A stretch of 64,000 bases of DNA from Fulvitalea axinellae. GTDB lineage: Bacteria; Bacteroidota; Bacteroidia; Cytophagales; Cyclobacteriaceae. The translations under genes were made by a program, and so were the position numbers. Shown one piece after another: positions 55,648-64,000 of this stretch; position 1 is the first letter of the stretch, and each line of letters starts with the position of its first letter. Location of the stretch: NCBI RefSeq assembly GCF_036492835.1, contig NZ_AP025314.1:3452010-3516009 (forward strand), written 5' to 3'. The notes under the pieces are model-generated. The model was not told where the DNA came from. It saw only the letters and a list, made by a program, of their open reading frames with translations, and searched no databases.

Positions 55648-55946
55648 AACTGTTACAGCCACAATTCAAACCTTAACTTTTTACGCCACAAAGGTTACGA
55701 TTATATCGTCCGAAAACTTATTTTTGCGACTTGCCAAATCAAAGGCACAAAAATTTACTGATTAAAAACCTCAAAAAAACACGGCCATTTAGCCTAAATG
55801 CGAAAAAAAATCGTTTCGGCTAAGGGCAACTCCTAAATCGGACGTATATAATTAAGGCTGAAGGAGGAAAGAAAGTGTTTTTCACATAGAAATCCCCTTA
55901 ACAAGAAAAATAACCGGGCAAAGCCGGATTTTATAGATTAAACATT
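55648..55946. other. Intergenic region before the DsbA-like gene
   Basis: A -7-like TATTTTTG lies at 55719-55726 without a clear -33 box. A long imperfect hairpin (TTAGCC at 55789 with GGCTAA at 55818, inner CGAAA/TTTCG) could form in the leader. No gene is seen. Confidence 0.4.
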
Positions 55947-56630
55947 ATGATGAAAAGAATCAAGTTGGACATCGTAGCGGACGTGGTTTGCCCTTGGTGT
56001 TATATCGGCAAAACCCGTTTGGAAAAGGCAATGGCCTTGGCCAAAGAAGAGGGCTTCGAGTTCGAAATCTCTTACAAGCCGTTCCAACTGCATCCCGAAA
56101 TCTCTCCCGAAGGCGAGGATTTCACAAAATTCATGACGGCGAAGTTTGGCGCTTCACGCCTTCCCCAAGTTACTGTCGGCGTAGCCAAAGTAGCCAAGGA
56201 AGACGGCTTGGAGATGAACTTCGAGAAAGTCACCAGAATGCCCAATACGCTCGAGGCGCACAGGCTTATGTGGATGGCTAGGCCCGAAGAAAAAGAAGGC
56301 GTACTTGCCGACAAGCTTTTCGAAGCTTACTTCAAAGAGGGTCAGGACATCGGAGACAGAAATGTCTTGTTGGAAATCGCGGAACTTGCGAATCTGGAAG
56401 AAACCACAATCAAAGGTTTCAGAGATTCCGAATGGGGCTACACCGAAGTGTACTCGGAGGAAAGCCTTTACCGCCAGTCGGGCGTTGACGCAGTTCCTTC
56501 TTACGTGATCAATGACCAGCATTTGATGCAAGGAGCGCAAAGCCCGCAAGAATTCCTTAAAATTTTCAGGGAACTGGCCGGAAGCCCTTCTGACGAAGAA
56601 TTTTACCAGCCTTCGGATTACGATTATTAA
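55947..56630 (+). CDS. DsbA-family (FrnE-like) thiol oxidoreductase
   Basis: The 227-residue protein is cytosolic, with CPWC (C15, C18) at the start of a thioredoxin fold with helical insert. SYKPFQLHPE, TLEAHRLMWMARPE, LFEAYFKEGQDIGD and SGVDAVPSYVINDQHLMQGAQSPQEF are typical of the FrnE/2-hydroxychromene-isomerase-like DsbA branch. It probably handles protein or small-molecule thiols under oxidative stress. The first two codons are both ATG; either may be used. Confidence 0.93.
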   Translation: MMKRIKLDIVADVVCPWCYIGKTRLEKAMALAKEEGFEFEISYKPFQLHPEISPEGEDFTKFMTAKFGASRLPQVTVGVAKVAKEDGLEMNFEKVTRMPNTLEAHRLMWMARPEEKEGVLADKLFEAYFKEGQDIGDRNVLLEIAELANLEETTIKGFRDSEWGYTEVYSEESLYRQSGVDAVPSYVINDQHLMQGAQSPQEFLKIFRELAGSPSDEEFYQPSDYDY

Positions 56631-56652
56631 TCGGAGAAGACAGAAGAAACAA

Positions 56653-56690
56653 AAAACGCCGGCGACACTACATCGCTGGCGTTTTCTTTT
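56653..56690. terminator. Bidirectional terminator
   Basis: A 13-bp stem (56653-56665 with 56673-56685, one G-U type mismatch) with T runs on both strands, between the convergent DsbA-like and WG-repeat genes. Confidence 0.82.
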
Positions 56691-56722
56691 GCTTTTTTTC
56701 CGGACCACTGAACGGAGTCAAT

Positions 56723-59380
56723 CTATTCGCAACTGATTTTCTCAAATTGCTCTTCGGTCAGGCTCTGGCGCCCAATCCGCTCCCCTATCGAGTTGTAATA
56801 CAAAATGATATAAAGATCGGCTTCGGAGAAGAACTTCTCGCAGAAATAAAGCGGATCCTCTTCCGATCCGATATTCCGGACAGTATCGAAATTATCCGCC
56901 ACGATTTTGCCGTGCAACGAGCTGACGACACCGTTTCTGGCATCCATTGATGTCAAAATCACTTTTTCGGTCGGACTGTCTTTCAGCAACGAATATTCCT
57001 GAAAAACCTCTCCCTCTTTCTTTTTCTGCGAGATATTGTAAAAACTCCAAAGCTCGCCAGTCTTAACCAAGGCTACGGAATCTGTCCAATATTCTATTTT
57101 GTCATATTCAAAAGGCGTCAGTTTTTTGTTCGCCTTATCCACTATCGCCTTCTTTCCCCCTCGAGTGGCCACTAACAAACCACCACCGTACACGGCGATT
57201 GGCTCACTATACTGGGGTTTGATGTAAACCTTAAGAGAGTCGTTGAAAACACCGAAACGCTTGCCCAACAAAACGGAAACGTAACCATCGGTATAATGCC
57301 CGATTCCGTCATAAACGTTTTTGAGAAGTCGTTTGCCATCTTTTCTCAACAGGCCCATTTTCTTCTGTCTATAAATCAAGTAATCGGGTCCCAGCGGATC
57401 GATATTGTTATAATATCCGGAAAGGATTTCCTTTCCAAACTCATTATAAACCTTGACGTATTTCTTAGCGTTCTTGACTTGCAAATATTCCGTCGGAACC
57501 GATTCGTCCGCAGATTTCACTAGACGGAAAGTGTATTTTCCCGCAAAGTTTTTCACCGCCACATCGGAAAACGCCGCCCAAACGGAATCGGCGGCATAGA
57601 ACAAGGAAATGTCATCGCTCAGGAAATTCACGTCCGTGTAACGGTAATCGCTTAATTGGCCTTCTCTCCCTAGACCGAGCGTTGCCCATTTACCTCCTTT
57701 TCGCAAGGCAAGCCAACGCTTGTTCATCTTCAGGTCTTCGAAAACCGAATCGCCCAAAGGCTGTCCCTTGCTGTTATAAAGCCTATAACCGTCCGCTGAT
57801 TTTGTGGCCCAATACTCCGAGATTTTAAAGATTTCCTGATCTTTGGATGAAATCAAAGTCGCGCCGGCACTATCCGAAAGGTTCTCGTTATCTCCCTGAT
57901 AACCCACAACATATTTTCCGCCAATCACCTCCGCGTCCTCATACACAAAACGAGGATTTACAGGATGCTTATCCGCCGCCTTGATCACTTTTGACAACGG
58001 CAATACAGCCACCATATCTTGCTGACGCAATAAGACAAAATCGCCGTTCACAGCAATTTCGTCATACTCGACTTTCAGCAATTTTTTGCCTGTAGCACTG
58101 AAAAGTCCGAATTTCTCATCTCGGCCAACCAACAAAAATCCTTTTCCGATAACGCCCACATACTCATACTCCGGCTCGACTATATCCCAACCACATTCGT
58201 GTACCGCTCCAATACCGGAATCCGCCTGTACCGAGACCAAACCGTACCCCAAAGGTGTCGCTGACTCGAAATTTCCACTGTAAAATTCCTTTCCGTTTCT
58301 ACCCAAAAGATGCGACTTCCCGCCTTCGCTGACCATTACAAAATCGTCCGTAAAGCCGTCGCAGAGATAACGGTGCTGGATTCCGGCAAAACGCTTTTCC
58401 CAAAGCGGTGTTCCGTTAGGTTTTGCGAACCAATACTTGTTATCGGATTCTTCATAACGTCCCAACAAGTACGGAATCGTATCCACCGCAATCACGTTCT
58501 TCAGCGAATCGACACCGGGAATATTCCAATAAGCCGAAAGGAATCCCTTCGCCCCTTTGTGTTCCTCTCGGTAAATATGATAAAGATAGCTTTCCGCAAC
58601 TTTTATAACCGGGCTTTTCAGTCCATACTCTTTAATAAAAGCCTCTACCGAAGCCTGATTATTGCCGGCGACCATGACCTTGAAAATCTCAGCCTCCACC
58701 ACGGAGCGGTAAGGGGTCGAAGGATGGTTTTCCAAAAAAGACTTATAACTGCTCAGTTTCCCGCTTTTTGTTTTCGTTTCGAACAAAAGCCGGTCATACC
58801 TCCGCTTGGCTTCCGTCGCTTGGTCCGCATCCGGATATTCCTGCAAAAATCTGCGGTAAGACAAAAACGTGTTGCTTTTTGTGGCGTTTTCGAAGGCAAT
58901 CTCATTTCGGCGGGCAATGGCCAACGGCAACTCAATAGCCCCTTTATGCTGACCGATAAATTTCTTGTAATCCTCTAATCCGTCAGATTCTTTGGCACTT
59001 TCAAAAGCCAGACTGTCGACGCGTTTCCGCTGATTGTCCAGTACCAGACTATCCACATCGATTTTACCCAAACGCTCCCTTTCCTTCGAATCCTCGGCAT
59101 AAAGAGAATAAAAATTTATCGCCTCGATTATCTCATAATAGGATGAGTCCAGATTATAATCCTCGAATTTATTTTCCGAAAAAAGTAAAGACAAAGCGTA
59201 ATGTGCGCCTACATTGGAACTGTCCTTCTGTAAATCCTTATGCGAAAGTTCCCATACTTTACGCCACTCGCCTTTCTCCAACATCCGCAACGACTTTTTG
59301 GTATTGTCGGCGCTAGCGACGCTAAAAATCAACGAAAGCAAGGGTACGAAAACGAATATAAACTTGGTCTTTGTTGTCAT
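56723..59380 (-). CDS. Secreted WG-repeat protein with N-terminal helical repeats
   Basis: The 885-residue protein starts with a signal peptide (about 1-24). The N-terminal third holds TPR-like helices and about three repeats of roughly 37 residues with the pattern AFE.A.KS..L.SYK.FL...P. From about residue 310 to the end are beta repeats with WG/KWG-like cores (KFGLFSATGKKLLKVEYDEI, RFGVFNDSLKVYIKPQY, KKAIVDKANKKLTPFEYDKI). WG-repeat proteins are usually bound to the envelope and may form propeller-like platforms. Single gene. Confidence 0.82.
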   Translation of the reverse strand: MTTKTKFIFVFVPLLSLIFSVASADNTKKSLRMLEKGEWRKVWELSHKDLQKDSSNVGAHYALSLLFSENKFEDYNLDSSYYEIIEAINFYSLYAEDSKERERLGKIDVDSLVLDNQRKRVDSLAFESAKESDGLEDYKKFIGQHKGAIELPLAIARRNEIAFENATKSNTFLSYRRFLQEYPDADQATEAKRRYDRLLFETKTKSGKLSSYKSFLENHPSTPYRSVVEAEIFKVMVAGNNQASVEAFIKEYGLKSPVIKVAESYLYHIYREEHKGAKGFLSAYWNIPGVDSLKNVIAVDTIPYLLGRYEESDNKYWFAKPNGTPLWEKRFAGIQHRYLCDGFTDDFVMVSEGGKSHLLGRNGKEFYSGNFESATPLGYGLVSVQADSGIGAVHECGWDIVEPEYEYVGVIGKGFLLVGRDEKFGLFSATGKKLLKVEYDEIAVNGDFVLLRQQDMVAVLPLSKVIKAADKHPVNPRFVYEDAEVIGGKYVVGYQGDNENLSDSAGATLISSKDQEIFKISEYWATKSADGYRLYNSKGQPLGDSVFEDLKMNKRWLALRKGGKWATLGLGREGQLSDYRYTDVNFLSDDISLFYAADSVWAAFSDVAVKNFAGKYTFRLVKSADESVPTEYLQVKNAKKYVKVYNEFGKEILSGYYNNIDPLGPDYLIYRQKKMGLLRKDGKRLLKNVYDGIGHYTDGYVSVLLGKRFGVFNDSLKVYIKPQYSEPIAVYGGGLLVATRGGKKAIVDKANKKLTPFEYDKIEYWTDSVALVKTGELWSFYNISQKKKEGEVFQEYSLLKDSPTEKVILTSMDARNGVVSSLHGKIVADNFDTVRNIGSEEDPLYFCEKFFSEADLYIILYYNSIGERIGRQSLTEEQFEKISCE

Positions 59381-59611
59381 TTTATCCTAACGGTGTTCAA
59401 TTACTTCCAGTAACATAAATTTAAGGCTTTCGCCAGAAATATCGACCTCTACAGCCTCTAAAGCGACGAAAAGATGGGGAACTATGCGAAAAAAAGCCCT
59501 GACAGCAATTTTCCACCGAGAAAACGCCATCACCACTAAGCCATGCGGGGTGAAATTGGCTTCACTCTTGCGAATTCCTAATATTCGGCAGACAAGCGCC
59601 AGCCAAAGCAA

Positions 59612-62098
59612 TTGTTTTACCCTAGAAGAAAAAATAGCGCCCGAAACAAAGTCGGTAAAGCCGGTGATGGCAAGATTGTCCAGGCGTTCTTCAGTAGCAG
59701 AGACTACGCGGAGCTGAATGTGGAGCTTTTCGCTCCGGCTACGCATATGCAAAGCCAGCAAATCAATACCCAAAGGCCAGGCGGATTCCCTACTTTGGAA
59801 ATCAATCGTATTCCGATACCTTCCAGTCACGCGCATTTCCTAATCTCCGACGACATGAGCCTGGCAATTCCCGAACATCCCGGGCTTCAGGCAAAAAGCC
59901 TCTTCGCACTTCCGTCTATTATCTCCAAAAGTAACGAAACGCTTCATTCGCAAAGCGCCGATATAAGATTGGTCCCAACAGGATCCCACCTAAGCGTCCA
60001 AGGACACATACTGTTCGAAGTCAGACCATCGCTAAAGGTTCCGCCAACGGAACATTCGCTTTTTCCTTTTGAAACTATGATGTACCGCGGCGCTTCCTGC
60101 GACACAGCTACGATGACTTTGGGAAATGGCCAAACCAGAAAAGCGAATTTTCTTCCCAAAGCACCTTATAAATCTGAAGAAAACGGAGTGAGCTTAACTG
60201 ACGATCTGTTTGATCCGCTTAAGCACTTACGGAATCTTTTGGTAAGAAAAGACGGCGAAATCCCCGAAACCGAAGAGGCCTCGACAGCCATGGCCAACAA
60301 ACTGTGCCCCAGCCCTGACGGTCACGCCAATATGTTCGAATACGTTAAAATGTACAGCGAAGGAAAATTGGATCCAGCCTCAGAAACCTTGGGAATAAAT
60401 CGGCATGCGGTTCCTCCACTTGGCGGTACCGCCGTAAGCATGTTGCAAACCGGCGAAGCGACACCTTTCGCCCGGCACTTGGCAACAAATTATTTCGCTC
60501 CGGCCGTAGCGGTCAGCGAAGACGGCAACGATTATGTTTCCTTTGAACAGCGTGATCGAAAAGCGCTGAAAATGGCCAGACTCCGGATGCTGTTAGCCAG
60601 TCACGAGGAAAAATTCGCCGATATGAGCGAAATGGAATTACACAGAAACCTTCCCGAATTCCAAGCTTCCAATGAAGCCATCTGGCTTGAGTACACCGAA
60701 AAAATGAAACGCCTAGACCACGCTAACCAAAAAGCCTGGTTTATGAAAATGTACGGAAGTAAGTCAGGCCAATCATTCCACGACAGTATCGCTGATGAGT
60801 TCAAAGCTTCCCCGCTTACCGTCGTCGCCACCAAAGGAAAAACCAGCGAGACAAAAGCACCACTTGCTGAACCAAATCTGATTGTTGAATACAATTTGCC
60901 CAAATCCAGCGAATTCCAACATCAAATCGAAGGTTTCGGGGTCCAAAACCTAACGAGTCAACACATAATAGAACTGTTGGGAATGTACGAAGCTATGTCC
61001 AGCTACCTTGGGCAAGCAGTCCTGCATCGCCGAATGGCAATCCTGCATGATCTGGAACATCTAATTTACCACTGGCATATGGACCACCCGATGGTCTTCG
61101 GCCGAAAAAGCCCAAGCCCGGAAAACGTTCCAGCTATGATTCCGATTCTATTCGATTTACTCGACAGGGTTCGTAAAGAACACACTAAAGTAACAGCTCA
61201 TATTGTTTCGAACGCACACCAAATCTGGATTCCGCACCAAGAGACAATGGACAAACATGGTCTGGCCGAAGCCCAAGAACTATGGGCAAAAGTGTGGGCC
61301 GGAAGCCGGGCCGCTCTTTCCAATAATCAAACACCCGGTAGCTCAAGTACCCCCGAAATGTTGGATGCGATTCACGCCCGGCTTATGTGCAACCCGCAAG
61401 GGCGTTCGGTCTTACGACGGGCATTCGCCTCCAACACACGACATCCGATCGTAATCGAAAGCATCAATTCGGGTGGCTTGCCCGATTTTGCGGTAACTGA
61501 AGCTTTAGACAAACATAATGCGCGATGCTACACTTCTTTCTTTTCCGGAAGCCTAAAACCCGGAAAAGGAAGCTCCGCCAGACTGTTACTTGACGACGAA
61601 AAGCTACAAAGTTCACGTTCGCTATACGTAGGCAGAAGACGGCAGAAACTCAGCCAGCACCAAAGTGGGAAGTCCCAAAGGCAACCGATTCTGATTCTCG
61701 GCCCCGCTTATATCTCTTACGCCAAAGCGCTCGCAAAGGCTACCAACATCACCCAAGGCGAGTCTTGGGCCGGACTGTTCGAAGATGAGTTCTTGAAAAA
61801 ACCATCGATGGGAAAATGGATAGACGCGGAAGAGCGACGTAATATTTCCGAAGTGGAAAACAGGCTTAGGTCTGACGCAGGCCTTCCAAAACGCAGATCC
61901 GGAGACACCGCAAGACCGCTTATTCTACCAAGTGTACTACCAGATATTTTGGAACAATCAGGCGAACACGAGGAGTTACTTTTCGACGCCAATCACTTCA
62001 GCGGCGAATCATCATCAGACGAAGAAAGTCAGTGGACGGCGCTTTCAGCTTCAGGCGAAATTACGAAAGCAGAAGGCGGGGCCAGTCCAAAAAAATAG
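59612..62098 (+). CDS. Unrecognised 828-residue protein
   Basis: I do not recognise this family. There is no signal peptide or membrane helix. The centre is helical and His/Met-rich (LGQAVLHRRMAILHDLEHLIYHWHMDHPMVFG), the C-terminal region is acidic and serine-rich (FSGESSSDEESQWTALS). The start is unclear: the frame opens with a TTG at 59612; the first ATG is at 59747 (MQSQQINTQ). The sequence before 59747 is basic and atypical. A neighbouring-frame ORF (59484-59717) ends inside, so a frameshift cannot be excluded. The size and composition recall effector-like or polymorphic-toxin-like proteins, but no motif supports this. Confidence 0.65.
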   Translation: MFYPRRKNSARNKVGKAGDGKIVQAFFSSRDYAELNVELFAPATHMQSQQINTQRPGGFPTLEINRIPIPSSHAHFLISDDMSLAIPEHPGLQAKSLFALPSIISKSNETLHSQSADIRLVPTGSHLSVQGHILFEVRPSLKVPPTEHSLFPFETMMYRGASCDTATMTLGNGQTRKANFLPKAPYKSEENGVSLTDDLFDPLKHLRNLLVRKDGEIPETEEASTAMANKLCPSPDGHANMFEYVKMYSEGKLDPASETLGINRHAVPPLGGTAVSMLQTGEATPFARHLATNYFAPAVAVSEDGNDYVSFEQRDRKALKMARLRMLLASHEEKFADMSEMELHRNLPEFQASNEAIWLEYTEKMKRLDHANQKAWFMKMYGSKSGQSFHDSIADEFKASPLTVVATKGKTSETKAPLAEPNLIVEYNLPKSSEFQHQIEGFGVQNLTSQHIIELLGMYEAMSSYLGQAVLHRRMAILHDLEHLIYHWHMDHPMVFGRKSPSPENVPAMIPILFDLLDRVRKEHTKVTAHIVSNAHQIWIPHQETMDKHGLAEAQELWAKVWAGSRAALSNNQTPGSSSTPEMLDAIHARLMCNPQGRSVLRRAFASNTRHPIVIESINSGGLPDFAVTEALDKHNARCYTSFFSGSLKPGKGSSARLLLDDEKLQSSRSLYVGRRRQKLSQHQSGKSQRQPILILGPAYISYAKALAKATNITQGESWAGLFEDEFLKKPSMGKWIDAEERRNISEVENRLRSDAGLPKRRSGDTARPLILPSVLPDILEQSGEHEELLFDANHFSGESSSDEESQWTALSASGEITKAEGGASPKK

Positions 62099-62117
62099 CT
62101 TTGGAAATCCCAAAGCT
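62090..62117 (-). terminator. Terminator of the BlaI/M56 pair
   Basis: An 8-bp stem (62097-62104 with 62110-62117); on the minus strand it is followed by a run of Ts. It overlaps the stop codon of the plus-strand gene. Confidence 0.65.
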
Positions 62118-62143
62118 TTAATATTCTTCAACCTCTTTGTTGA

Positions 62144-63403
62144 TTAGCGCCTAAACGTTTTTTTAGTTCCGTCTTTCAACAAAACTTCCAACCGCTTCTG
62201 ACCCGAATCCTGAGGCGAGGTTATCTTTTCAATCTTATTAGCGCCAACTGATTGGGCCGCTTTTATAATTTCCTCTTCGGAGAAGCTCCTCCTAGCGTTC
62301 GAATCAATTTTGATAAGGTTACCGTCAAGCCATTCGCCTTTTTTAAGCGTCAGCCTTACCACACCTTTTTTATTATCAACATTCATCCGCTGGATCACTA
62401 GCCCTTCTTTTTTCAAAGAATTGATAACGACTTCGCTCTTGTAAGTTTTTATCGGATATTCTCTTACAATTAGCTTCTCTCCTTTCAGATCACGGAAATA
62501 CTTACCGTCATAATCATTTACCACCATCTCCTGTACACAGCCAACCGTAACCATCGACAGCAATATAAACGGAACAACAATCCAGTATTTCCAACGCTTT
62601 ATAGGCACCACGTCTTTCATCATCCGCACCCGGCGCAACGTCATCGACTTGTTGAAGAAATTCCCCAAGTCGTAATCCATATTATTGAAAAGCTGCCTAA
62701 CCAGAAGATCCGCATAATCAGACCAATCATTGTCTTTCAGGACTTCGCTATCGGCTAAAAATTCGTGATTGGCCATAATATCCTTTCTGAAAAACCACAG
62801 GAAAGGATTGAACCAGAAGATGACGCACATAAACTCCACAAACAATACGTCAAGGCTGTGGCGTTGTTTGATATGCGCCAACTCGTGGTTCCAAATCCGT
62901 TTTTCGGACTCCGTATCGAGCCCTTCTTTCGGATTCCAAAACATAAAATTCAGGAAAGAAAACGTTGAGGCATCGCCATTGAGTGTCACTACACGGAAAT
63001 TTCCGTGGTTGGTGACATCGTGCCTATAACGTTTGATTAGATCGAAAATCATCCAGACTCTTCCCGACAAGCGTACGAGCAAAAACAGTAACGTCACCCC
63101 GTACAACCCGACAAAAAAAGTCGACAAGCCAAAAGACCTGCCCTCGGACACCGCATCCGCTCCTTCGCCTATTTGGGGAATCCCGTTTTCGGCCAAAAGC
63201 ACAATCAGGGGCTTTAGGTTTTCGGAAGGAGCAAAATCCAAAAAATTAGACCATGGAAAAAGAGGCAATACAGCGGACAGCCCCAACGCCACCAGCAAAT
63301 AGTAACGGTTAAGCCTGAACGCGTGCTCTTTAGCCAGAACCTTCCGGTAAAACAGGAAAAACAGCCCCGTAGCGATGATATTTTCGATAACAAACGAAAG
63401 CAT
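62144..63403 (-). CDS. BlaR1/MecR1-like M56 membrane metallopeptidase
   Basis: The 419-residue protein has four membrane helices and the zinc motif HELAH (H173-H177) in WNHELAHIKQRHSLD, with NHEFLADSEVL further on. It lacks the penicillin-binding sensor domain of BlaR1; the C-terminal 100 residues form a small periplasmic domain instead. Family members sense an envelope signal and cut the paired BlaI repressor. The blaI-like gene lies 19 bases upstream and the two form an operon. Confidence 0.9.
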   Translation of the reverse strand: MLSFVIENIIATGLFFLFYRKVLAKEHAFRLNRYYLLVALGLSAVLPLFPWSNFLDFAPSENLKPLIVLLAENGIPQIGEGADAVSEGRSFGLSTFFVGLYGVTLLFLLVRLSGRVWMIFDLIKRYRHDVTNHGNFRVVTLNGDASTFSFLNFMFWNPKEGLDTESEKRIWNHELAHIKQRHSLDVLFVEFMCVIFWFNPFLWFFRKDIMANHEFLADSEVLKDNDWSDYADLLVRQLFNNMDYDLGNFFNKSMTLRRVRMMKDVVPIKRWKYWIVVPFILLSMVTVGCVQEMVVNDYDGKYFRDLKGEKLIVREYPIKTYKSEVVINSLKKEGLVIQRMNVDNKKGVVRLTLKKGEWLDGNLIKIDSNARRSFSEEEIIKAAQSVGANKIEKITSPQDSGQKRLEVLLKDGTKKTFRR

Positions 63404-63422
63404 GCCTAATAGGTCTTCTTAC

Positions 63423-63824
63423 TTATTCGTTTCCTTTTTCCGGCGTTTTATCCTTGTCCTTCACGTAATTCATCAACTCCTGCATTTCTCCGCTATCGAT
63501 GTCATTTTCGTTCACGAAGAAAGAAACCAATTTGCGGAAAGATCCGCCGAAGTAACTTCCCATGAAACTTTTCAGGTAGAAGTTGCTGTATTCGGCTTTT
63601 GTTATCAAAGGAAAGTATTCGTACGTCTTGCCATATGCCTTATGGCTAACAAAACCCTTCCTTTCCAAAATTCTGATGATTGTCGAAACAGTGTTGTACG
63701 CGGGCTTAGGAGCGGGCATTTCCGCTATCACGTCCTTAACCACTCCCTTATCCAACTTCCAAAGGATTTGCATTACCTCATCCTCGGCGCGGGTAAGTTT
63801 TTTTAGGTTATCTGTATTTTCCAT
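63423..63824 (-). CDS. BlaI/MecI family transcriptional repressor
   Basis: The 133-residue protein has the winged helix of BlaI (LTRAEDEVMQILWKLDKGVVKDVIAEM, PAYNTVSTIIRILERKGFVSHKAYGKTYEYFPLI) and a C-terminal dimer helix. It would repress its own operon and be cut by the M56 peptidase. The known family works on beta-lactamase or copper genes; in Bacteroidota such pairs often control envelope or TonB-linked genes. Candidate operators lie just upstream. Confidence 0.94.
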   Translation of the reverse strand: MENTDNLKKLTRAEDEVMQILWKLDKGVVKDVIAEMPAPKPAYNTVSTIIRILERKGFVSHKAYGKTYEYFPLITKAEYSNFYLKSFMGSYFGGSFRKLVSFFVNENDIDSGEMQELMNYVKDKDKTPEKGNE

Positions 63825-63861
63825 TTCTGAGACTTTTGAATCGATTCGTTTCCACCCAAGA

Positions 63862-63896
63862 AACTAGCTTGTTAGTTAAATTTAGGGATTTAGTTA
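63862..63896 (-). promoter_or_regulatory. Candidate BlaI-type operator region
   Basis: AACTA at 63862-63866 and TAGTT at 63873-63877 form a dyad with a 6-base centre, and TAGTTA occurs twice, 18 bases apart (63873 and 63891). The site is 38 bases upstream of the blaI-like start, a suitable place for self-repression. Confidence 0.45.
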
Positions 63897-64000
63897 TAAA
63901 ACCAACGGCTTTTTTCGTTTTTTTCTTGAAAAAAATTGTAAATGAGAAAGACCGGTAGGTGTACTTAGAGAAAAATCGATATCATAAATCGAAAAATCAC

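Noticed and set aside
59387..59836. Minus-strand ORF of 149 codons at the start of the 828-residue gene
   Set aside because: No family-like features, and it overlaps the plus-strand coding frame.

Overview
The window is ordinary chromosome of a member of the Bacteroidota, probably a marine Cytophagales-type organism; I cannot name the species. The evidence is a one-protein hybrid two-component regulator, a Porin_10-type porin, HU-HIG nucleoid proteins, DUF3667 and DUF1097 membrane proteins, lipoproteins with Bacteroidota-style signal peptides, and promoters of the Bacteroidota form TTTG-N19/20-TAnnTTTG. No transposase, integrase, phage gene or CRISPR array was seen.

Layout. 1-1500: end of prs, then rplY/ctc and pth. 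1542-7606 (minus): a lipoprotein glycoside hydrolase of the alpha-galactosidase type and the hybrid regulator that probably controls sugar use. 7772-9736: a lipoprotein, a rhodanese, an OsmC protein and a DUF308 membrane protein. 9830-14578 (minus): MATE exporter, then lpxK and an outer-membrane porin. 14686-16589: Nif3-like and zinc-ribbon/coiled-coil proteins. 16682-20603 (minus): an output-less membrane receptor and a FadD-type acyl-CoA ligase, the latter behind a complex upstream region. 21006-28118: Lrp regulator, then the Fe-S assembly cluster sufB-C-D / sufS-E-sufT-bacilliredoxin, with a terminator between the two halves. 28210-31207 (minus): HAD phosphatase and bifunctional Rel (ppGpp). 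31591-34147: SDR and an unrecognised 490-residue protein. 34308-36874 (minus): RRM protein, a gene-poor stretch with a 22-bp palindrome array, and two 90% identical HU-HIG genes. 37114-40156: fur-STAS-purA and a DUF1097 protein.

41484-46125 is the most unusual part: five tandem tRNA-Cys(GCA) genes and six tandem tRNA-Leu(CAA) genes, each array with its own promoter and terminator, on either side of rpsA (ribosomal protein S1) and sucD. After this come gmhA and fabD (minus), a three-lipoprotein cluster with two LPP20-like proteins (48551-52070), Spo0M-like and serine-hydrolase genes (minus), a DUF3667 protein, a small five-cysteine protein, a DsbA-like oxidoreductase, a large WG-repeat protein (minus), an unrecognised 828-residue protein, and a BlaI/M56 regulatory pair at the right end.

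As a whole the region serves core metabolism and translation (L25, Pth, S1, tRNAs, Rel), envelope lipids (LpxK, FabD, GmhA, FadD), Fe-S cluster supply and envelope sensing. The strongest candidates for something not yet described are the tRNA arrays, the exact 22-bp operator-like array at 35455-35545, a predicted small RNA or attenuator at 20757-20881, and the LPP20 lipoprotein cluster. All family assignments are from reading the translations; no search was run.
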